Assembly: GCA_964235605.1 (NCBI GenBank)
Contig: CAXSCR010000002.1
Span: 62,001 to 126,000 of the forward strand
Length of the DNA stretch: 64,000 bases
Origin: DATCRE01 sp964235605
Lineage (GTDB): Bacteria; Bacteroidota; Bacteroidia; Cytophagales; Cyclobacteriaceae
Reading direction: 5' to 3'
The notes under the pieces are model-generated. The model worked only from the letters and a program-made list of their open reading frames with translations, searched no databases and was not told where the DNA came from. Positions 36,929-46,090 of the stretch are shown here, in pieces (position 1 is the stretch's first letter; every line of letters begins with the position of its first letter). A program made the position numbers and the translations under genes.

Positions 36929-39898
36929 ATGAAAAAAATATCTATCCTATATAGAATATTATTCTTGTTACTTATGCTATCTGTGAGTGCAGAAGCCCAA
37001 GTAGCACCACCTGCTGGTTGGAGTGATTTCCAACTGGGGCTTGTTAGCGATAATACAAACATTATCAACGTACGTATGACAAAAGCATTAGGTGAAGGCG
37101 TGAAGCTTAGCTATCGCTACGCTTATGTTAACAACGGCGTGGACCCCACTTCGAACGCATTGAGTTGGCTTTTCAATGAATGGGGTACTGACTATTCAAA
37201 GAATTCTGCAGCGATGGGGTTAAGTCCGGGTTACGTTATTTACATGCTTCAAGAAGAGGGTGGCGCTGTAGCATTGAAGAACAATATTCTCAATGTTACC
37301 TTCATGCAAAAATATTTTGCCAGCATTCGAACGGTAGCTGAAAAGAGTAAAGGCTACAAAACCATATTTGTGATTGAACCTGATACCTGGGGATACTTCT
37401 TGCAAGATGCACTTCAAAATGGAACGGAGTCAGATCCTAGGCTTATACCAGCCAGTGTAAACAACTTGGGTGTTGGTTATGAATATCTAGTGGGTTTGCC
37501 AAATACATTAAGTGGTGTTGCACAAGCCATTATTAGAACCATTAAGAAATATGCACCAGATTCATATTCGGGTTTACTTATGTCTTTCTGGTCTGTGAAT
37601 GCCAATGGTGTAACTGGCCCTGCAGTAGCAGATGGAAACAAAGGCATGGTGTACTGGAATCAAGGTGATGTTGACTATTCATCCAAAAAAAATGCTGACT
37701 TCACAAATCAATTGTTATCAACAACTGAACGGGGCGATTTTATAGGTGTTGAAAAGAATGGCTGGAGTGCCGGCAACTGGCTGGTGAAGCAAAACAGAAA
37801 TGATTATTATTGGAATGATATACAAAATGACAAATGGGTTAGCTGGGCAAAAACTTTAAGACAAAATGTTAACCTACCTTTGTTAGGATGGCAAATATCC
37901 ATCGGACACATGGGTCTGCCTAACACCTTAAATCGATATGAAGACACCTTCATGCCGTATTTCTTTACACATACGCAACAATTTATTGACGCGGGCTTCA
38001 TAGGTTTTCTTGCTGGTAAAGGATTGGCGGATTGTACTGATTTCACCAACCTCAATGGTAACTCGGTTGAAGTTAACGGAAGTGCTGGTGATGATGGCTG
38101 GTTCTTTGAACAATTAAAAGCTTTCGACGCAGGTCGACCCTATCTGAGTGACATTGTAAACCCAACAATTAGCATTACGTCACCTTCAAATAATGCAGGC
38201 TTTGCAACAACATCAAATATCATAATCAATGCATCTACTACAGGTTCCATCACAAAGGTTGAATTCTTTCAAGGAACAACTAAACTAGGCGAAGATGTTA
38301 GTGCACCCTATTCAATTACATGGTATACTGTGCAGAACGGTAATTATACACTTACGGCAAAGGCCACTACTTCAAGTGGCACAGTGATAACCTCTACAGG
38401 TATTTCAATTGCTGTAACAACGCCAGTCGCTGATCTAGCATTAAATAAACCTGTCACCGTCTCATCTTTAGAGACTACAAATTTTGCAGGCGCTTTAGCG
38501 GTTGATGGAAATGCTACCACGCGCTGGTCCAGTGCATTCAGTGATCCGCAATGGATCTCTGTCGATCTCGGCGCAACTTATAATATTACCAGAGTAAATA
38601 TAGTATGGGAAGGCGCGTTTGGCAAAGACTATAAGATACAATTCTCTACCAATGCATCCTCATGGACTGATATTAAAAATGTTACAGGCAACACAACACT
38701 ATCTAACGACTTGACAGGTCTATCAGGAAGTGGTCGGTACGTTAGAATATATGGAATAGCACGTGGCACAACTTACGGATATTCTATTTATGCTTTAGAG
38801 GTGTATGGCACTACGGGAACTGTTAATACATTACCAGGTGTCACGATCACTTCACCAACCAATGGTACAACTTTTACTCCTCCAGCTTGCATTGTCATAA
38901 ATGTTAATTCAGTGGATAATGATGGCAGCATCGCCAAAGTGGAATTCTTTAATGGTTCTGTAAAGATAGGAGAAGATATTTCAAGTCCTTATAGCTTTTC
39001 ATGGTGTAGTGTTCCTACAGGAGCATATAACCTAACCGCGAAAGCAACTGATAACTTAGGCGCTACAGGTGTTTCCACGCTCGTAGTTGTTACGATGGGT
39101 AGTGGTAACATCAATCCGACTATCAACATAACATCGCCAGTTAATAGTACAAACTTTACTTCACCTGCTTTAATAATAATGAATGCCACTGCAAGCGACA
39201 CTAATGGCTCAATTACCAAAGTGGATTTTTATAATGGTTCAACTTTGTTAGGAACTGACACTTCAACACCGTTTAGTTTTATATGGCCCAATGTAACAGC
39301 AGGTACTTACTCATTAACTGCAAAAGCAACAGACAACGAGAACGGTATAGGCACTTCCCTTTCAATTAGTATAACAGTTACAGACGGATTAGACAATTGT
39401 GCAACGATTGCATCCTATGTGACTAGCGGTGGTAACTACTTACCTGGCAGCATAGTAAAAAATACAGGTAGCAAATATGAATGTAAACCATGGCCTTACT
39501 CAGGATGGTGCAATGGAGGCGCGTCTGCCTATGCGCCGGGAACTGGAACAAAGTGGACTGATGGATGTACCTTGAAAGGTAGGTGTTCTACTGCTGCACG
39601 AATTGAACTCGCAGGAGATAATACGACCGTGGATATGAAAAACGATATGATACTATATCCTACCCATGGATTGCCTAACAAAGAACAAATACTCACTTTA
39701 AAATTTAGTAAAAATCCTGGTAATATGTTAGTTTATATTTTTAATGCGAATGGAACGGCTATAGTTAATGGCGGCAGCTATCGTGATGTTAAAGCAACAT
39801 TAAACGTAGTTGTTCCACCTATGATACCAGGCTTGTATTTGGTTCGCGTAAAGTCAGAGAATACCACTTGGATCAACAAATATATAATTAGTCACTAG
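36929..39898 (+). CDS. Secreted modular protein with unrecognised catalytic-type domain, F5/8C and chitin-binding modules
   Basis: 989 aa from ATG 36929, chosen because it begins a clean signal peptide (MKKISILYRILFLLLMLSVS, ends AEAQ). An upstream in-frame ATG at 36764 would place coding over a terminator. Residues about 25-415 form a large domain without GH18 motifs. It contains VIEPDTWGYFLQD, WSVNANGVTGP, FIGVEKNGW and LGWQISIGHMGLPNT, with an alternating strand/helix pattern compatible with a TIM barrel. I do not recognise the family. Then follow an Ig-like module, an F5/8-type C (discoidin, CBM32-like) module (LNKPVTVSS, ATTRWSSAFSDPQWISVDLG), two Ig-like modules, the Cys-bounded binding module and a T9SS tail. 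The company it keeps suggests a chitin- or glycan-active enzyme; acidic residues in EPD and GVEKNG are candidate catalytic residues (inference). The next gene starts 20 bp later. Confidence 0.78.
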   Translation: MKKISILYRILFLLLMLSVSAEAQVAPPAGWSDFQLGLVSDNTNIINVRMTKALGEGVKLSYRYAYVNNGVDPTSNALSWLFNEWGTDYSKNSAAMGLSPGYVIYMLQEEGGAVALKNNILNVTFMQKYFASIRTVAEKSKGYKTIFVIEPDTWGYFLQDALQNGTESDPRLIPASVNNLGVGYEYLVGLPNTLSGVAQAIIRTIKKYAPDSYSGLLMSFWSVNANGVTGPAVADGNKGMVYWNQGDVDYSSKKNADFTNQLLSTTERGDFIGVEKNGWSAGNWLVKQNRNDYYWNDIQNDKWVSWAKTLRQNVNLPLLGWQISIGHMGLPNTLNRYEDTFMPYFFTHTQQFIDAGFIGFLAGKGLADCTDFTNLNGNSVEVNGSAGDDGWFFEQLKAFDAGRPYLSDIVNPTISITSPSNNAGFATTSNIIINASTTGSITKVEFFQGTTKLGEDVSAPYSITWYTVQNGNYTLTAKATTSSGTVITSTGISIAVTTPVADLALNKPVTVSSLETTNFAGALAVDGNATTRWSSAFSDPQWISVDLGATYNITRVNIVWEGAFGKDYKIQFSTNASSWTDIKNVTGNTTLSNDLTGLSGSGRYVRIYGIARGTTYGYSIYALEVYGTTGTVNTLPGVTITSPTNGTTFTPPACIVINVNSVDNDGSIAKVEFFNGSVKIGEDISSPYSFSWCSVPTGAYNLTAKATDNLGATGVSTLVVVTMGSGNINPTINITSPVNSTNFTSPALIIMNATASDTNGSITKVDFYNGSTLLGTDTSTPFSFIWPNVTAGTYSLTAKATDNENGIGTSLSISITVTDGLDNCATIASYVTSGGNYLPGSIVKNTGSKYECKPWPYSGWCNGGASAYAPGTGTKWTDGCTLKGRCSTAARIELAGDNTTVDMKNDMILYPTHGLPNKEQILTLKFSKNPGNMLVYIFNANGTAIVNGGSYRDVKATLNVVVPPMIPGLYLVRVKSENTTWINKYIISH

Positions 39899-39902
39899 TA
39901 TT

Positions 39903-39916
39903 AAACCTAAACCTAT
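39903..39916 (+). promoter_or_regulatory. AAACCTAAACCTAT leader motif before the last chitinase gene
   Basis: Identical 14-mer to 24503-24516; here it fills most of the 20-bp gap between two coding regions. Confidence 0.45.
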
Positions 39917-39918
39917 CT

Positions 39919-41649
39919 ATGAAAAAACTAATTGCAATTCTATTTGGGGTATTGTATATGACAATATCCAGCTTCGCGGCACTGCCTAACAAGGTGTTTG
40001 CTCCTTACGTAGATGTTATGCTTTGGCCTACATTTGACTTGATGAGTGCTTATAATGCCACTGGACAAAAGTACTACACGCTGGCCTTCATCACGTCTGG
40101 AGGTAATGGCCAGCCTGCATGGGGTGGCATTACGCCCATGGACCAAAATTTTATGTTAGATCAGATAAATAAACTACGTGCTGTTGGTGGTGATGTTATA
40201 ATATCTTTTGGTGGTGCTAATGGTACGCCCATAGATGCCTCCATAACAGATGTAAATGCACTCGCCAATGCCTATGAAGCCATAATAAATCAATACGGCT
40301 TAACCTGGATCGATTTTGACATTGAAGGTTACTGGGTTGCAGACCAAGCTTCTATTGACAGAAGAAATCAAGCTGCGAAAATTTTACAGACTAGAAAACC
40401 TGGGTTAATAATTACCTATTGCTTGCCTGTGATGCCTTATGGATTGACTGCTGATGGTGTAAACCTCATTAACAAAGCAAAGGCGGCGGGTGTAAATATC
40501 TATAATGTGAATGTTATGGCAATGGACTATGGTCAATCAACAAGTCAAATGGGAACGGCAGCAATTTCTGCTGCACAGAATACACGTACTCAAACTGGTT
40601 TGAACATTGGCATCACACCCATGATTGGAAAGAATGATACGCAGAATGAGACCTTCACCCTTGCCAACGCAACTGAAGTATTAAACTTTGCTAAAGCTAA
40701 TAGCTTTGTAAATATGATCGCCATGTGGTCTGTAACCAGAGACAATGGTGGATGTGCAGGAGCAACCTATGCATCACCTACATGTAGCGGTATCGCACAA
40801 AGTTCATTTGCTTTTGTCAACGCATTTAAATCTTTTTCAGGCACAACAGGCGGAGGTTGTACATCAACAGCTATCGTACCGTATCTAACGGTGAATAGTG
40901 GTACGGCGCAACAAACATCTACCGCTACGCTTGCAGTAGGGGGTTCTGTGATAATGAGCCCTCAACCTCTTACTGGCGGTTCATGGAGATGGACTGGCCC
41001 TGCAAGCTTTAGCTCAACTTCACGTGAAATAACAATCAGCAATATACAAACATCACAAGCAGGTACTTATACGGCAACCTACACCAACGCAGGCGGATGT
41101 ACCAGCTCACAGAGCTATACAATTACAGTAACAGGCGGTGCTGGCGGTACAGGAAACTGCGCAACCATTCCACAATATGTTACCAGTGGTGGTAATTATG
41201 CAGCAGGAAGTGTTGTGAAAAATGCAGGCAGTCAATATCAATGTAAACCATGGCCTTATTCAGGCTGGTGTAACGGAGCAGCATGGGCGTATGCGCCAGG
41301 TACAGGAACTTACTGGACTGATGCATGGGTTTTAAAAGGAAGCTGTACGGCAAGAATGGCCGCAATTGTTTTAGATGAAAACCCCGTATCTGAAGTTAAA
41401 GACCTCTCTATTTATCCTAGTCTAGGTGAAACCGGTAAAGAGCAAGAAGTGACATTTGAATTTGAGAAGAATGCTGGTCATGTTAATGTACAAATATTAA
41501 ATACAAATGGTACAACAATTCAAACCACAACCCACAATAATGTTAAAACCAAATTAAATATGATGATGCCTCCATTACCTGATGGTTTATTCCTAATCAA
41601 TGTTAAGGGCGAACGCAAAAATTGGACTAGAAAGTATTTTATAAAATAA
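39919..41649 (+). CDS. Secreted GH18 chitinase, small type (576 aa)
   Basis: Signal peptide 1-20 (MKKLIAILFGVLYMTISSFA). The GH18 barrel spans about 25-315, of the compact bacterial class that begins FAPYVDVMLWPTFDL. It has ISFGGANG on beta-3 and the catalytic segment T129-W-I-D132-F-D134-I-E136. The first Asp of DxxDxDxE is Thr here, whereas the acid E136 and inner Asp residues are present. Next is an Ig/PKD-like module unlike those of the neighbours (GSWRWTGPASFSSTSREI, SQAGTYTATYTNAGGC). The shared Cys-bounded binding module (QYVTSGGNYAAGS...WPYSGWC, about 418-480) and a T9SS tail complete it. It is only 20 bp after the previous gene and ends in a terminator, so these two may be co-transcribed. 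Confidence 0.93.
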   Translation: MKKLIAILFGVLYMTISSFAALPNKVFAPYVDVMLWPTFDLMSAYNATGQKYYTLAFITSGGNGQPAWGGITPMDQNFMLDQINKLRAVGGDVIISFGGANGTPIDASITDVNALANAYEAIINQYGLTWIDFDIEGYWVADQASIDRRNQAAKILQTRKPGLIITYCLPVMPYGLTADGVNLINKAKAAGVNIYNVNVMAMDYGQSTSQMGTAAISAAQNTRTQTGLNIGITPMIGKNDTQNETFTLANATEVLNFAKANSFVNMIAMWSVTRDNGGCAGATYASPTCSGIAQSSFAFVNAFKSFSGTTGGGCTSTAIVPYLTVNSGTAQQTSTATLAVGGSVIMSPQPLTGGSWRWTGPASFSSTSREITISNIQTSQAGTYTATYTNAGGCTSSQSYTITVTGGAGGTGNCATIPQYVTSGGNYAAGSVVKNAGSQYQCKPWPYSGWCNGAAWAYAPGTGTYWTDAWVLKGSCTARMAAIVLDENPVSEVKDLSIYPSLGETGKEQEVTFEFEKNAGHVNVQILNTNGTTIQTTTHNNVKTKLNMMMPPLPDGLFLINVKGERKNWTRKYFIK

Positions 41650-41685
41650 CGTATAAACTCTTTAATTCCCTATCCAAGTGTTGTT

Positions 41686-41712
41686 AGAGGCTGTCTCAAA
41701 AGGACAGCCTCT
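41686..41712 (+). terminator. Terminator at the end of the chitinase cluster
   Basis: A perfect 10-bp stem AGAGGCTGTC/GACAGCCTCT with a 7-nt loop, followed by TCATTTTT. Confidence 0.85.
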
Positions 41713-41851
41713 TCATTTTTACCTTCATCCGAAGCCTAAATTCAAAATAATTCCTTATAGCTCTTTTAACCTTGAGACAATACTATTTTTTGAGTTAACG
41801 ATAAGTTCAGCGATAGGCGAATGTTCGATTTCAACACCTAAGTGCACCTTA

Positions 41852-44752
41852 TTAGTTAATGGGTATATCTATAGTATAGGATATGCCAAAGTCACCTGAT
41901 TCAAAGGTCAGCTTTCCATTCACTGATTGAATTCTTGAGTCGATGTTGTTTAAACCAAGACCATTTTTTATGGAGTCATAAGAAAAGCCTTTACCATCGT
42001 CTTCATATACAATACTAAAAAGATCTTCAAACCCATTTATGTGAATAGTAATGTGTTTAGCAGCAGAATGCTTGATCGAGTTAGATATCAATTCTTGAAC
42101 AACCCGGAAAATCAATAGATTTAATTCTGGTTTATTTATCTCTTTGCCAAATGTATTCAAGTTAATTTTTGTGTCGATTGTTGTATTGAGTTTCTCAGTA
42201 TAATCTTTTAAGCTTGCAAAAAGTCCATAGCGCTCTAAGCCTGATGGTGTAAGCCCATAAATAATATCTTTTATTTCTTTTATAGTCAGTTGGAGCTGAT
42301 CCTCTACATCGGGTGCAACAGGTTCATTATGCTTTTTTAGCAATTGGCCTATTCTTAATTTGATAGCAGTTAGATTAGTTCCTACCCCATCGTGCAGTTC
42401 TTTAGCGATCCTCATTCGCTCACGCTCCATGGTTTCAATTTCAGATTGAATTAGTTTTTGTTGATGTTCGTTAATTACCTTCATTAAATAATTTTTCTCA
42501 CGGAATTGCGCCAATCTGTTTTTAAAATATACATAACCTAATAAGGCTAAGAGGGCTAATACAGTAAAATAGAAGTACCATGTTTCCCACCAAGGTGGTT
42601 TAATTGCAAAGGCATAACTGTAAGCATTACGCCATCTCACATTGTCGACTGAATAATCGAGCTGAAAGTAGTATTCATCAGGTGCTAGCGAGTTGAATAA
42701 TATTTTTTTATTAGGGGATGTCACCCAGTTTGCATCTTTTTTCAAGCGATATCGAGTTCTGATGTTTTGGTTTTTAAAGGCGATAAATCCATATGATATT
42801 TCAATGTTGTTTTCGTTGTATTTAAAGCGATTGGATTTATACTTATCAAAAGAAACATTATTTACTGCTAATTTTTTAAGATAGAATCTGGGTTGAGGAA
42901 TCTTTTTTGAAATGTTTGTTGGAATGGTTGAAAATCCTTCATTGGTAAACAACCAAAGTGAATTTTGTGTCATTGCCATGAAGTTCATCTCATCATCTAA
43001 TAGCCCGCTTTTATGTGTGATACAATCAAACTCAGGCTTGCCGTTTAATAGTGAATGAATTTTGACAATAACTAAGCCATTTTCTGTAGAGAGCCAAAGC
43101 AAAGAGTCTTTTCTAATGACAGAATAAATGTTATCGGCTATGAAGTTCTTGTTAGAGTTAAAATAAGTATATACACCAGTGTGCTGATTGTGTAATATAA
43201 ATCCGTTTCCTCTTGTCCCAAAAAAAATGGTGTGGTCATCTAAGGATTCAATTACAGATATTTTGAAATTACTCAGCACTTTGGGTGTGGCAATTAATTG
43301 TATTTCTTTATTCCAAACTTGTACGCCTAGCCGTCCAGTTATATAGACAAGAGTATCCTTAATAAAAATTGATCTATTTACCGGGGTATTATACACTTGT
43401 AGTAAAGTATCGCCTTTGCTGTCATACTTTGATATTCTTTGAACCCCTAAAGACCAAATATTGCCATCTCTGTCTTCATAGAATTTACCTCCAGCCATAT
43501 GCCTGTTATTAAATTTTATTTTAATATTTAACATAGAATCAAGTAAGTAAGGAGATATTGAGTTAGAAATCCAAATATTATTTCCTTTACTGACCATAAT
43601 GTCACGTATTGGTGATCCAAATGATATTTTTTGAATGATGGATTTCGTTTTACTGCTGTAGCGAATGATTTCTCCAGAAATAGTACCAATTAATACATAA
43701 TTAGGTTTGCTTGTAATACAGCTAAGCTTAATATTTGATTGCAAAGGATAATTATTAATAGCCAAATTTGGCGTATAGTAGATACCTTTTTCAAGCGTAC
43801 TAAACCAGAAACCACCTTCAGTATCCTGTAACACTTTTGTCACCGATCGATTTTCCAAGAAAGGAAGACGCTCGGCCACAGAGAAATCTCCATTTTTATA
43901 TCGAGCCGCCCCGTCACTGGCATATCCAACCCATAAAAAATTTTCTTTATCTGTGGAAAGGCTTATAATTGGTTTAGATGAAGTAAATACTTTTTTCAAC
44001 GTATCTCCACGGTGCTCAAATATGTCATTATTAATAGTGATATATATATTGTGATTCCAAGTTATTGCGCAGTATACTTTATGTTGGTGTACAGTATCAG
44101 ATAAATGAACCTGAAATCGATGATCATTTATTATAATATGGTTAATATATTGACTTTTTCCGGATGCGGCTATAATATACCTATCGCCTATACTATGGTA
44201 GAATAAATTATTTAATTCTGGAATTGTAATTTTTTCGATGCCTAACGAATCAATCCTTCCTGAAATGTGACCTGTACAAAACCACAAATTATCATTAACA
44301 TCTATATGTATTGCTGGTATTATGTCTGTACTTGTAAGCTCTGTAAGTTTGTTATTATACTTATATGGAATGATTTTTCCATTCTCATAATATGACAATT
44401 TACCTGAGTAGGTCCTGAACCACAATCGGTTTTTATAATCTTCTACGAACTCAAAAACTACAGGATCAGTTAAGCCATCTTTGGTGTTGTAAGTAGTCAT
44501 TTCTGCTCCATCAAATTTAACCACCCCTGCATCTGTTGCAAACCATATAAAGCCTTTAGTGTCTTGATAGACGCTGTACACCTCTTTACTTGGAAGGCCT
44601 TCTTTTATTGAGTAATTAAAAAACGTGTGGGATTGTCCATAACCGGAACTAACCAATGCTACTAGACACATGGAGATGATTAGCCTTAGCACATTTGCTA
44701 ATGAAATTAAACGAAAGGTTGAAGTATGGCGTCTATAAGTATTTATAAACAT
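41852..44752 (-). CDS. Two-component propeller sensor kinase of the NarL/DegS type
   Basis: 966 aa. A hydrophobic signal-anchor (residues about 18-38, ending SGYGQ) precedes two-component-propeller repeats (about 40-660) with IWFATDAGVVKFDG- and LWLSTENGLV-like words. A Y_Y_Y domain (YRLKKDANWV, DEYYFQLDYS) and a membrane helix (about 745-765, WYFYFTVLALLALLGYVYF) follow. The cytoplasmic kinase is of the HisKA_3 class: phosphoacceptor His in RIAKELHDGVGTNL and an HATPase with QELISNSIKHS and DDGKGF. The regulator gene lies upstream on the same strand with a 53-bp gap, so the two are one unit. It faces the chitinase cluster convergently and, with the LytS-type system on the other side, brackets it. 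Confidence 0.92.
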   Translation of the reverse strand: MFINTYRRHTSTFRLISLANVLRLIISMCLVALVSSGYGQSHTFFNYSIKEGLPSKEVYSVYQDTKGFIWFATDAGVVKFDGAEMTTYNTKDGLTDPVVFEFVEDYKNRLWFRTYSGKLSYYENGKIIPYKYNNKLTELTSTDIIPAIHIDVNDNLWFCTGHISGRIDSLGIEKITIPELNNLFYHSIGDRYIIAASGKSQYINHIIINDHRFQVHLSDTVHQHKVYCAITWNHNIYITINNDIFEHRGDTLKKVFTSSKPIISLSTDKENFLWVGYASDGAARYKNGDFSVAERLPFLENRSVTKVLQDTEGGFWFSTLEKGIYYTPNLAINNYPLQSNIKLSCITSKPNYVLIGTISGEIIRYSSKTKSIIQKISFGSPIRDIMVSKGNNIWISNSISPYLLDSMLNIKIKFNNRHMAGGKFYEDRDGNIWSLGVQRISKYDSKGDTLLQVYNTPVNRSIFIKDTLVYITGRLGVQVWNKEIQLIATPKVLSNFKISVIESLDDHTIFFGTRGNGFILHNQHTGVYTYFNSNKNFIADNIYSVIRKDSLLWLSTENGLVIVKIHSLLNGKPEFDCITHKSGLLDDEMNFMAMTQNSLWLFTNEGFSTIPTNISKKIPQPRFYLKKLAVNNVSFDKYKSNRFKYNENNIEISYGFIAFKNQNIRTRYRLKKDANWVTSPNKKILFNSLAPDEYYFQLDYSVDNVRWRNAYSYAFAIKPPWWETWYFYFTVLALLALLGYVYFKNRLAQFREKNYLMKVINEHQQKLIQSEIETMERERMRIAKELHDGVGTNLTAIKLRIGQLLKKHNEPVAPDVEDQLQLTIKEIKDIIYGLTPSGLERYGLFASLKDYTEKLNTTIDTKINLNTFGKEINKPELNLLIFRVVQELISNSIKHSAAKHITIHINGFEDLFSIVYEDDGKGFSYDSIKNGLGLNNIDSRIQSVNGKLTFESGDFGISYTIDIPIN

Positions 44753-44805
44753 TCGAGATATATAACACTGTTAATTTAACCGTAATAACAAGATTAAGAA
44801 TGACC

Positions 44806-45405
44806 TCACAAAAGCCCCATCTCTAAGCCTTTCTTAACCAGTTCAGATGAGTTGTTCACCCTTAATTTACGAATCATATTTCTTCTATGCGCTTTCACAG
44901 TTAAGTGTGAAATATTCAATCGCTCTGCAATTTGTTCGCTGGTGTTACCTTTAGCAATTAGCCTTAATACCTCTTCTTCTCTCTCTGATAAAGGAGACTC
45001 ATTTATAACCATTGTTTTTTTGGTGGCAGGGAAAATTTTTTCCCCAATACTAACTTTTAAAAGTGAATCTATAAGCAGCGAACTTTCTATTGACTTAATC
45101 AAGTAGGCATCTGCTCCAAGTGTGAATGCCTCTTTTGAATAAACCCCTTCTTCATGCATACTTAACATAACAATTTTTATTTCTGGATTAGCGGATCGGA
45201 TTCGAGGGATAACATCTAAGCCGGTAAACCCGGGCATCTCTATATCTAACAATATGAGGTCGGGGTGCTCTTTGTTTAAATTTTCAAGCAAGTTTCTGCC
45301 ATTATAATATTTATCTATTACCTGAAAAGAGCCCGTTTCATTTAGTAATCTCTCCATGCCATCGCAAAATAGTTTGTGATCGTCAGCAAGTATAATTTTT
45401 ATCAC
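44806..45405 (-). CDS. NarL/FixJ-family (LuxR-type HTH) response regulator
   Basis: 199 aa. The receiver domain has DD (8-9), phosphoacceptor D54 (LILLDIEMPGFTG), a conserved Ser (LSMHE) and Lys (LIKSIE). The LuxR-type helix-turn-helix spans about 135-195 (LSEREEEVLRLIAKGNTSEQ, LNISHLTVKAHRRNMIRKLR). It is first in the two-gene unit, followed by its kinase. It is a complete NarL-type regulator with no truncation. Confidence 0.94.
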   Translation of the reverse strand: MIKIILADDHKLFCDGMERLLNETGSFQVIDKYYNGRNLLENLNKEHPDLILLDIEMPGFTGLDVIPRIRSANPEIKIVMLSMHEEGVYSKEAFTLGADAYLIKSIESSLLIDSLLKVSIGEKIFPATKKTMVINESPLSEREEEVLRLIAKGNTSEQIAERLNISHLTVKAHRRNMIRKLRVNNSSELVKKGLEMGLL

Positions 45406-45465
45406 AGGTTTATGTTTATTAGGTTACCTATGACATATCTATATCATAGCATTATTAACTAATTT

Positions 45466-45473
45466 CAAAGGTA
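45466..45473 (-). promoter_or_regulatory. Probable -7 element (TACCTTTG) for the NarL-type system
   Basis: On the minus strand TACCTTTG matches TAnnTTTG about 60 bp upstream of the regulator start. The -33 box is not clear. Confidence 0.42.
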
Positions 45474-45919
45474 CACTTTCCATCGATAGCGTAATTTATA
45501 AAAATGTAGCCGGTTTTAGATATGGTGTAAGAATCGGTTAGGATTGGGAACATTTCCATAATGATTTATACTTTCCACTTTTAAGACAATTTTCTTGTGA
45601 TAAACACACTAGTTCACCTATTTGAAAAATTTATTTAATGAATTAAAATAAAAAAACAGCATTATTAATATTGTCGCGTGCAAGAAGCCCCACGATAATA
45701 CAGTAAAATTATGCACACGAATAGCGTTTGGTTAGGTGCTATAGTCCGAAAGTAGTACGGATTATGGCGTATGTATTTGTATTAAACAGATTTTTTGATT
45801 GAGTTATCATTGTAGATCTTTGAGAAATAATTGCGCAGCTTTCTATTAATATTGAGCTGCTACTTAAAAACAGAATTTGTGACTAAAATGAATACAATAT
45901 AGATTCCCTCTCTGATTAT
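45474..45919. other. Intergenic region
   Basis: No gene, RNA or repeat recognised. Confidence 0.4.
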
Positions 45920-45947
45920 CGCCCTGCACTTATTTGAAGTCAGGGCG
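45920..45947. repeat. Intergenic hairpin
   Basis: CGCCCTG-c-ACTT/AAGT-CAGGGCG, 11 bp with a one-base bulge and a 5-nt loop. There is no T-run on either side. Confidence 0.65.
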
Positions 45948-46008
45948 GTCAATTGGAGGATTGATATAATTATAACGAAAAAAGAAGTAGCATCCCCCCG
46001 TTAGCGTT

Positions 46009-46048
46009 ACATGTAATAGAAGTCCTCAAATGAGGATTTCTAACATGT
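46009..46048 (-). repeat. 40-bp interrupted palindrome downstream of the GH2 gene
   Basis: ACATGT and TAGAAGTCCTCA, then two A, then TGAGGATTTCTA and ACATGT (12-bp core stem with one G-T pair plus 6-bp outer arms). It lies 43 bp beyond the GH2 stop and may serve as its terminator, although no T-run follows. Confidence 0.7.
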
Positions 46049-46090
46049 GATCCAAATTATTTAAGACTACATTGTATTTTTAAGACAACC

